This document shows positions 33,144 through 44,300 of a stretch of 64,000 nucleotides of DNA, in pieces. Every line of letters starts with the position of its first letter. Within the stretch, counting starts at the first letter, position 1. The stretch is from assembly GCA_003249255.1 (NCBI GenBank), contig QKJP01000059.1:62001-126000 (forward strand), given 5' to 3'. The DNA comes from Bacteroidales bacterium. GTDB taxonomy: Bacteria; Bacteroidota; Bacteroidia; Bacteroidales; Marinilabiliaceae. The notes beneath the pieces were generated by a model. It saw only the letters and a program-made list of their open reading frames with translations, did no database searches and had not been told where the DNA came from. Made by a program: the position numbers and the translations under genes.

Positions 33144-35759
33144 TTAATCCGGTTTATTAGGCAGGCAGACTTTAAAAATACTGCCTCTCTCCGGGGAACT
33201 TTCTACAAGCAAACAACCTTTATTAAGCTTTACAAAATCATTGCTTAAAATTAAGCCTAATCCTGTACCTTGTTCATCATTAGTTCCGGGAGTGGAAATA
33301 CTTTCATCTAATTGAAATAGTTGATCCATTTGTTTTTGAGAAAGCCCTACACCATCGTCTCTTATTTCAATGATTGAAGTTGATTCTACACAATCGTAAG
33401 TAATATCAATCCTACCTCCTTGATGCGTATACTTAATGGCATTGTTAAATAAATTACGGATTACTGTTAATAAAGTAAATTCATCTGCCCATAAGGGATT
33501 TGATTTCAATACATTTATATTTAATATAATATTTTTCTCTTTGGCAATGGATAAATAGGGATCTATCGCCCGGTCAATAAATCGATTAATATTCAGTTCT
33601 ACTTTTTTAATTTTAATCCCACCTAATTGAGCTTTTGCCCAATTCAACAAATTATCTAAAAGCGAATACGTTTTGTTTGCCGTTGACAATAAGCTGTCTA
33701 AGAAATTTCGGCGTTCTTCATCTGAAAAATGATCATATTCATTTGTGATGAAGGTTAACAGAGATAAAATGGATGAAAATGGGCTTTTAAGATCATGGGC
33801 TATAATTGAAAAAAACTTATTTTTTGTGGCATTGGCGATGTTTAACTCATTTTTACTATCTAACAACTCTTTTTGAGCCATTCTAAGTTCAGTAACATCA
33901 ACAATGACACTAAAGGTTACCAGCTGATTATCATACATCATAACTACAATAGACATATCTCCCCACTTGATCTCTCCATTTTTGGTTTGAATCTTTAAAT
34001 CAAAACGGTCTTCATCACCTTCTTTTAAAAAGTTGGAAGCGGATCGTAGTCGGGTCTTTTCCCGAACTTCAGGGTGAACCACGTCATAGGGCGATATTCT
34101 TGAAGCCTCTTCTTTGGTATATCCGGTTAATTGTTCCCAAGCTGAATTGACATAAAAATATGTGGTATAGTTTTGAATTGAAATTGCTGCCGGAGATAAC
34201 TCTAATAGTTTTTTTAATTTCTCTTCGCTGAATTTCAAATCGCGTTCAGCCACTTTTTGTTTAGTAATATCTTTGGTAAAACAGGCCACTCCAACTATTT
34301 TTCCATCTACCCGTACTGCATTAAAAGATGATTCGACAAAATGAGTTAAACTATCATAATTAAACTCATCAATCACACTAAAATGCTCCCCCTGCAAGGC
34401 TCTGTCATAGCGTTTTTTCCATTCGGCTTTAAGTTCAGCCGGAAGGTAGTCTAAGATGCGCTCACCCACCTTTAGCTCATGCTGATAGGCTAAATAAAAA
34501 TTATGGATAAAATTCGTATTACTAACCGTCATCCTATAATTACCATCTACCGACCAAATGGCATCAGAGGTATTCTCTATCTGAGCGGCCAAATCAGCTT
34601 CACTTCGTTTGACTTTCAACTGGTAGGTTTTGTTTTCAGTCAAATCTCTGGCAACTGAGACATAAGCCTTTTCACCATTATGCCTTATTCGTCGACGACC
34701 TGTAATTTCAACGTTTAAAACCTTTCCGTCTTTATGCTTTACTAAAATCTCATAATTTGAAAACTGACTGCTCTGAATTGCCATTTTCACAATAGGTTTA
34801 AACTCATCAACCACCAAAACATCGATTAAATCTTTTCCAACAAGGTCAGATTTTGAATACCCAACGATGCGTTCAAAAGCTTTATTTACGTCAATACATA
34901 TCCCATCATTGTGGATAAAAATACCTTCTTGGGACAAGTCCGATAACTTTTTAAAACGTTCTTCGCTTTCTCTTAACGCAATTTCGGTTCTTCTTCTTTG
35001 TGTAATTTCTTTTGCAAAGGCAGCTGCACCTATAATTTCATTACTAGCATTATAAATGGGGTTATAATCTGTTTCAAAATAAAATCGAAACTTAGGAACA
35101 CCATATTCATCAACATGTGAAAATCGCCCTCCTGAAAGGGCCTTAGTATAAAACTTTTTGGCTAATTGCCGGTCATTTTCTTCGGTAATACATTCTAAGA
35201 TATTATCGCCCACGGCTATATCAACACCATACACGGCATTCATCACAACTCGATGAGCATCATTGAAATATAAATAATTAAAATCTTTATCAATCGAAAC
35301 AATCGTTACATCACTCGGACTCTCGATGCTGGACTTCAACAACACTTCCATTTGATTGAGTTGTTGCCTTACTTCTATCTTTTCAGTGATATCAGCGTAA
35401 ATACCCAAATAAACTTTACCGTACACTGAGTGGCAGAATGTTGACATATTTACATAACACCAAAACCGTAAACCTTTTTGATCTGCACATAACAATTCTC
35501 CTTGCCATACACCATCATTTTTTAAGGCATATAATACGTTTAAATAGCTTTCTCCTTGAGGATGCTCTTCAAAAACAAATAATTCGGATGCATGTATTTT
35601 TTGAATTTCAGCTCTATTTAAAGAAAATAGCGCATCAAATTGAGAATTTGTATATACCACTACTTCATCATCTGCCTTGATAATACAAACACCATTTGTC
35701 ATATTATCAACCAGTTGTTCATAAAGCCTTAATTGCTCAACTCTCGGAAGATCTTTCAT
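33144..35759 (-). CDS. Multi-PAS sensor histidine kinase
   Basis: 871 aa with no membrane segment, so a cytosolic sensor. Five PAS domains cover about 12-130, 140-260, 270-380, 390-505 and 510-635. The HisKA domain has phospho-acceptor His655 in SIIAHDLKSPF. The ATPase domain has the N box RNLFNNAIKY, G1 DDGVGL and G2 GTGLGL. No receiver or output domain follows, and no response regulator is adjacent, so the partner is unknown. No cofactor-binding motif of heme or flavin PAS domains is obvious. The gene is convergent with the DUF748 gene with only 35 nt between the stop codons. Confidence 0.93.
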   Translation of the reverse strand: MKDLPRVEQLRLYEQLVDNMTNGVCIIKADDEVVVYTNSQFDALFSLNRAEIQKIHASELFVFEEHPQGESYLNVLYALKNDGVWQGELLCADQKGLRFWCYVNMSTFCHSVYGKVYLGIYADITEKIEVRQQLNQMEVLLKSSIESPSDVTIVSIDKDFNYLYFNDAHRVVMNAVYGVDIAVGDNILECITEENDRQLAKKFYTKALSGGRFSHVDEYGVPKFRFYFETDYNPIYNASNEIIGAAAFAKEITQRRRTEIALRESEERFKKLSDLSQEGIFIHNDGICIDVNKAFERIVGYSKSDLVGKDLIDVLVVDEFKPIVKMAIQSSQFSNYEILVKHKDGKVLNVEITGRRRIRHNGEKAYVSVARDLTENKTYQLKVKRSEADLAAQIENTSDAIWSVDGNYRMTVSNTNFIHNFYLAYQHELKVGERILDYLPAELKAEWKKRYDRALQGEHFSVIDEFNYDSLTHFVESSFNAVRVDGKIVGVACFTKDITKQKVAERDLKFSEEKLKKLLELSPAAISIQNYTTYFYVNSAWEQLTGYTKEEASRISPYDVVHPEVREKTRLRSASNFLKEGDEDRFDLKIQTKNGEIKWGDMSIVVMMYDNQLVTFSVIVDVTELRMAQKELLDSKNELNIANATKNKFFSIIAHDLKSPFSSILSLLTFITNEYDHFSDEERRNFLDSLLSTANKTYSLLDNLLNWAKAQLGGIKIKKVELNINRFIDRAIDPYLSIAKEKNIILNINVLKSNPLWADEFTLLTVIRNLFNNAIKYTHQGGRIDITYDCVESTSIIEIRDDGVGLSQKQMDQLFQLDESISTPGTNDEQGTGLGLILSNDFVKLNKGCLLVESSPERGSIFKVCLPNKPD

Positions 35760-35865
35760 CTTTATTAGGCTTGAAGTTCAACTCTTCAAATTACGAAATA
35801 TCAAATAAAAGGTAAATGCTTTAAGATAGATGACCATCAATGATATTGCTTCATTCATAAATTTT

Positions 35866-35873
35866 TACTTTTG
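35866..35873 (+). promoter_or_regulatory. Bacteroidota -7 promoter box (TACTTTTG)
   Basis: An exact TAnnTTTG match 28 nt before the YchJ-like gene. Confidence 0.5.
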
Positions 35874-35901
35874 CAATCGTGAATAAACCTATTTTTAGAA
35901 A

Positions 35902-36291
35902 ATGCTCTGTTATTGTAATTCTCAAAAAGACTATCATCATTGTTGTGAACCATACCTTCTGGGAATTGAAAATCCGGAAACTGCAGAACAGCTCATGCGT
36001 TCTCGGTATAGTGCTTTCGTGCTGGCCAACATCAACTACTTAATGAATAGTCATCATCCTCAAACCCGCCCGACTAAAGAACGCAAAGCAATTTTAAAAT
36101 GGGCTAAATCGGTTCACTGGAAAGGCCTTGAAATCATTGATCACAAATTTGGTTCTGTTAATGATATGGATGGCTATGTTGAATTTAAAGCTTCTTTTAT
36201 TGAGAATGGAGAACCGGGCTGTATACACGAAAACTCTCATTTTGTAAAAGAAAATGGAAAATGGTATTATGAATCAGGAATCCACAAATAA
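35902..36291 (+). CDS. YchJ-like protein with SEC-C zinc motif
   Basis: 129 aa. The N-terminal SEC-C-type metal motif C-x-C...C-C (C3, C5, C14, C15) is followed by the LMRSRYSAFVLANINYL signature and an NTF2-like domain (VHWKGLEIIDHK, VEFKASF, HENSHFVKENGKWYY). This matches the YchJ/UPF0225 family, of unknown function. The second C-terminal SEC-C copy found in longer members is absent. It is followed 6 nt later by a small gene, so the two are co-transcribed. Confidence 0.9.
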   Translation: MLCYCNSQKDYHHCCEPYLLGIENPETAEQLMRSRYSAFVLANINYLMNSHHPQTRPTKERKAILKWAKSVHWKGLEIIDHKFGSVNDMDGYVEFKASFIENGEPGCIHENSHFVKENGKWYYESGIHK

Positions 36292-36297
36292 AGACCA

Positions 36298-36555
36298 ATG
36301 AATTTAACACCTTCTTATTACGGGTTGTCATCACGAGCAAAGCTTGAAGAAATAGCCCCTAAACATTTGGGCTTAGTAAAGCTTATCAAAAGCCGTATCA
36401 TTCAAAAAGATGCTCTTAAAATCATTGAAACGGTTAGATTAATTCAGGCAAAAGAACCAAGCTCGAAAGTGAGTTTAATCTGCTATGATAACATTTGTTC
36501 CAAGTCAATTAAAACATTGAATGAAAATGAGATTGATGTTATTTTTAAAGAATGA
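36298..36555 (+). CDS. Small hypothetical protein (85 aa)
   Basis: A soluble, helical and basic protein beginning MNLTPSYYGLSSRAKLEEI and ending NENEIDVIFKE. Two Cys lie in the ICYDNIC segment. No family recognised; co-transcribed with the YchJ-like gene (6-nt gap). Confidence 0.7.
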   Translation: MNLTPSYYGLSSRAKLEEIAPKHLGLVKLIKSRIIQKDALKIIETVRLIQAKEPSSKVSLICYDNICSKSIKTLNENEIDVIFKE

Positions 36556-36593
36556 TATTTAAAAGGCTTTTCGATACTAATAATTTGGAGTCA

Positions 36594-37070
36594 TCATAAA
36601 AACTCCACCTTATTGAACATGGCTGCCTGTCCAATTTGATCGCCATTTTGATCGTATACATTCCACAATAAAACATCTTTTATTCTAAACCTTTTTCCGG
36701 TTTTTGAAATTCTAATTCCTGAATAGTTTTTTGAAAACCCATTTAACTCTACTTCTTTCAAAAACCTTTCCCGGGCATCTCGTTCATCTGCTTCTGCCGA
36801 ATATTTAGAGGGTAAATTAGTAAACTCATCCCAATTCATTTCAAACAGTTTTTGTGCAGCTAAATTGGCATAATTAAATACCGGTTCGGCAGAGCCATTA
36901 TGTGCTAATAACACATAGTCTGCTTGATAAGCTTGCTGAGCTTGGTCTTCAAGTGAACCATCAAAATCAACAATTGAAGTATTGGAAACATCCCTCAAAC
37001 AAGTAGTTATCTTTGATACATATTCACATAAGAACCCATTCGATCCTTCCGGTTCATTAAACATTCCCAT
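36594..37070 (-). CDS. MEKHLA (PAS-like) domain protein
   Basis: The ATG at 37070 (MGMFNEPEGS) is preferred; a TTG four codons upstream would be the alternative. 158 aa. The sequence AHNGSAEPVFNYANLAAQKLFEM, PSKYSAEADERDARERFLKEV and YSGIRISKTGKRFRIKDVLLWNV matches the MEKHLA domain, a PAS-related sensory fold that occurs alone in bacteria. No output domain is attached. It is convergent with the YchJ-like pair. Confidence 0.85.
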   Translation of the reverse strand: MGMFNEPEGSNGFLCEYVSKITTCLRDVSNTSIVDFDGSLEDQAQQAYQADYVLLAHNGSAEPVFNYANLAAQKLFEMNWDEFTNLPSKYSAEADERDARERFLKEVELNGFSKNYSGIRISKTGKRFRIKDVLLWNVYDQNGDQIGQAAMFNKVEFL

Positions 37071-37174
37071 TTTTATTTCCAAATTTTAATTAATACTCTG
37101 AAACGATAAATTTATTCTAATTTCCCCCTTATAACTGCATATTTTCACAATATCATTATCTTGTAGGGAATAAT

Positions 37175-37182
37175 TATATTTG
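37175..37182 (+). promoter_or_regulatory. Bacteroidota -7 promoter box (TATATTTG)
   Basis: An exact TAnnTTTG match 24 nt upstream of the beta-galactosidase start. Confidence 0.55.
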
Positions 37183-37188
37183 CACTAA

Positions 37189-40434
<3,246 letters not shown>

Positions 40435-40456
40435 TTGCATTAAAAAATCGAATACG

Positions 40457-40488
40457 AATCCCTATTCTTAAAGAGTAGGGATTTTTTT
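40457..40488 (+). terminator. Rho-independent terminator of the beta-galactosidase gene
   Basis: An 11-bp stem AATCCCTATTC / GAGTAGGGATT with a 5-nt loop and TTTTTAT tail, 22 nt after the stop codon. Confidence 0.93.
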
Positions 40489-40511
40489 ATAATGCAAAAC
40501 AGCTCTTTAAC

Positions 40512-40543
40512 TTGCCATATCGATGCCATTATTGTTAAATTTG
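40512..40543 (+). promoter_or_regulatory. Bacteroidota promoter with -33 and -7 boxes
   Basis: TTG at 40512-40514 and TAAATTTG at 40536-40543 are separated by 21 nt, matching the TTTG-N19-21-TAnnTTTG layout. The metallophosphoesterase ATG is 22 nt downstream. Confidence 0.6.
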
Positions 40544-40565
40544 CATCAAATATTACATCTTTTTT

Positions 40566-41330
40566 ATGAGAATACAGTACTGCTCAGACCTACACCTTGA
40601 ATTCGAACTCCATAATCGATATTTTCAAGAACATCCCATCAAAGCAGTTGGTGATATTCTCATTTTAGCCGGAGACATTACTTATTGGAAAAAAGATTAC
40701 TTAAGAAATAGTTTCTTCGATTATGTAGCTGATCATTTTAAAAACGTGTATTACATCCCCGGAAACCATGAATTTTATGCCGGAAATCCGGATTTAAAAA
40801 TCCTTGACAATCCAATATTTGAAAGCATTCGATCAAATGTACATCTAGTGAATAACACGAGTATCATCGAAGAAAACACAGAACTCTTTTTAACCAGCCT
40901 TTGGTCTCATATTCCTGATGCCAATGCTCCATTTGTGGAAGTGAATGTAAGTGACTATCACTACATCAAGCGAGATGGGAAAAAGATTACAAGTCAAGAC
41001 ACCAATGAACTTCATCAAAAAGCAGTCAATTTTCTCGATATAAATCTTGCCAATTCTACAGCAAAACACAAAGTTGTTGTTACACACCATGTACCAACTC
41101 AAATTTGCAATCACCCTCAATACAAAGACAGCTTAATCAATTCGGCCTTTGTAAGTGAGCAAAAACCACTTATTGAAAAACATGCCATTGATTATTGGAT
41201 ATATGGACATCACCATGCACACATCCCTCCCCAAAAAATAGGCAAAACCACCCTACTAACAAATCAGTTAGGCTATGTAAAAATGAATGAAAAAACCAAT
41301 TTTGATGAAACGGCCAATTTCATCATATAA
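40566..41330 (+). CDS. Calcineurin-type metallophosphoesterase
   Basis: 254 aa, cytosolic. The dinuclear-metal motifs are all present: SDLHLE at the N-terminus, LAGDI, PGNHEFY, VTHHVPT and YGHHHAH. The family hydrolyses phosphate esters or cyclic nucleotides; the exact substrate cannot be predicted. It has its own promoter and is followed 60 nt later by the giant lyase gene. Confidence 0.93.
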   Translation: MRIQYCSDLHLEFELHNRYFQEHPIKAVGDILILAGDITYWKKDYLRNSFFDYVADHFKNVYYIPGNHEFYAGNPDLKILDNPIFESIRSNVHLVNNTSIIEENTELFLTSLWSHIPDANAPFVEVNVSDYHYIKRDGKKITSQDTNELHQKAVNFLDINLANSTAKHKVVVTHHVPTQICNHPQYKDSLINSAFVSEQKPLIEKHAIDYWIYGHHHAHIPPQKIGKTTLLTNQLGYVKMNEKTNFDETANFII

Positions 41331-41390
41331 ACACTGTTTACTTATTTTTAACATAGTTGTAATTTACCATTAAAATTAGAGTACAATAAA

Positions 41391-44300
41391 ATGTACAAAC
41401 ATCTTACACACATAATATCGCTTCTATATCTTTTTATGATAAACTTCTATCAAATAGAAGCTCAATCATCTAGTAATTCGCACCCTTTTTTAATCATTAC
41501 AGCCAATGACATTGATGGTTTAAGAAATAAAGTTACACAGGAACCATGTTCTAATTTCTATTCAAGTGCCTATGATTCAATTGTCGTAAAAGATAAAACT
41601 ACTTTTGAAGATGGAGATTGGGATACAATGGGACAAATCATTAGCCAGGCTCTGTTACTTTATTGTCTTGAAGATAGTTTCACTATTCAAAAAAACACCT
41701 ATCTAAACATACTCAAAAACACCTTGAATAAATGGCCTGAGCAACTACCCTTTATAAGTAATAACGGAACAGGATCTCATTATGACTATGTATATTCTTC
41801 TGCCACATTATTTAATTCAATTATAGCACTTGACATCATATACAATGACCTTAGCCCGGAGGAAATCACTACTATTGAAAATAATATTTCCACGATTGCT
41901 AATTGGTATAAAGAAAATGAAAGTTTTTGGTATTTATCCCAATACGGCATCTGTTCTTTGTGGGATTTATATACAAATAATATAGAAGACCTTAATTACT
42001 GGAAATCACTTTTCGATCAGCGTTTGCTAAACAGGTATATTGCTCCCGATGGCTCCTGGAATCAAAGCCCTCAATATTCGCAGTCTAGAATGGGAGGCGA
42101 CAGAATCTCTAAACGGCATATCATCGATGTATTATCGAAAACAAATATTGACAATTATTATAGTAATGACAAGCTAAAAAATTATATGAATTGGGCATTT
42201 ACCTTTGCCCTTACTCCCTTTGGTAGTCTTTCAACTTTTGGAGATTCCGGATGTGCCAGTCCGATAATTGAAGACATCACTTATTTAAATACAGCCTATT
42301 TATATAGCGACACCTTGGCTGCTCAAGCGCAATGGTTTATAGGCAATACATTACCAAACCCTGCTTACATAAATTCCTTTTTCCTTTACGTTTTAACGAA
42401 TCCGAATAAAATAGAGGCCATTAAGCCTCAATCTCAATTATTCGAGTATTCAGGAGCAGCTTTGTGGGGAAATGAAAATTCATCTGATGCCTTACAAGTA
42501 GTTTTGTATTCCTCAAAAGAAGAAGGTGATTTAATTGGTGGTCATAAGCATTTCGACATTAATAGTTTTAACATTTGTGCTTATGGCGAACAGCTCATTA
42601 TGAATTCCGGTGTGGATTATACGGATCCAGCAGAGACTGATGGCGCATTCAATTACCCTGGTTTTACGCCCGGGGGTGGTAGATGGTATACTTCTAATAT
42701 TCAAAACACAGTATTAATAGGTGACCAAACGAACCATGCAGAAACAACCGGAAATGGATTAATAGATGGGCTTGTTGGTGGATCTGTTGAATTTGCTAAA
42801 ACAGATGCCGGCAATGCACTTGGTAATGGAACACATTATCGAACCATGTACCTTGTTCAAAACATGCCTACGCAGTCCAATGGATATTTCATCTTGATGG
42901 ATGAAGTAAAGCCTGATAACGTTATTGAGCCTATAAAAATATATTTCCAACCCAATACGCTTGATGATGGAATCACAGAAACAATTATCAACGAAGCGTA
43001 TACTGCCACCATCAATGGATATGAAGTTGATTCTGTTGATGCACAAGAATACATCAACTTCCACTTTTTATCAAACCCCAACATTACAATTTCAGACAGC
43101 TATAAAGGTGATTTTGCATTACCCAATATTACTACAAAAAAAATTGAAGCGTCCTATCTTGCCTCTTCCAATGGATGGTCTCGTACCGCAACCGTTTTAT
43201 TTCCGGAAGATGGTTCGCACCTTAAACCTGATATTATTAAAATAAACGAAAGTGATTATCAAGGAGCTATTATACAACACTCTGATACATTTTACGATAC
43301 ATTCCTTATCAGTGATACGATTAATCACTGTCAATATCATTCTGTTTCCTACAAAGCTTCATCCTGCTTTTTCAGAATGAATAACAATTTTTTAAATAGT
43401 TATTCATTAACTGATGCCAAAACCTTCTTCCTAAACAATTCGATAAAGGAAGGTTTTAACTCCGATCAAGCCATTCAAATTCAGCTGGACGATACACTCG
43501 GACATATCAGTTCCAGAAACTCTAACGCAATAATTACTTTCTATAAAAAAGATATTCAAAACGTCTTAATTGATAATGTGAAAGCGCCTATTCTTGCATC
43601 AGATAAGAATTGGATAAAAACTGTAATTCCTCAAGGCAAAAGCACCATTCTATTATCAAAGAACAAACAAGGTGCTTACAATAACACAAACCATCTAATT
43701 CCGGGGTTAATCCAAGCTGAACATTTTGATAACGGGGGCAACGGAATTGCCTATTACGATAAAACTATTGAAGATTGCTGTTATACGCTAAGAAATGAAG
43801 ATGTTGACATAAATGGAACAGAAAACAATTATTACCTTGATTCTACCCAAAACGGCGAATGGCTTGAATACACAGTAGACATTACAAACGGAAAACTCGA
43901 ATTAGAAGTTTCACTTGCTTCCACTCAACAAAACAATAAACTTAATATCTATCTAAATAACAATAATATTGGATCGATAACCGTACCACAATCAGAAACT
44001 CCTCTGGCATTTGAGACTTTAAAACTACAAAACCTTCAACTTAGCGAGGGAACTAACCAAAAAATAAAAATTGAATTTATTGGGGATGGAACTTGCCTAG
44101 ACTGGATTCGATTTAATTTCAGAAACACCCCTCCTATAATTTCTACCATTAGTCCTGTTAACGAACAAATTTACCATGAAGGAGATACCATCCTTTCAGA
44201 AATTAACGTATCTGATGATGAACAAGTTGATTCAGTCAAACTGTTTATAGATGATATTTTGGTCAGAACCATAACAGAAAAACCATACATCTGGAATAGT

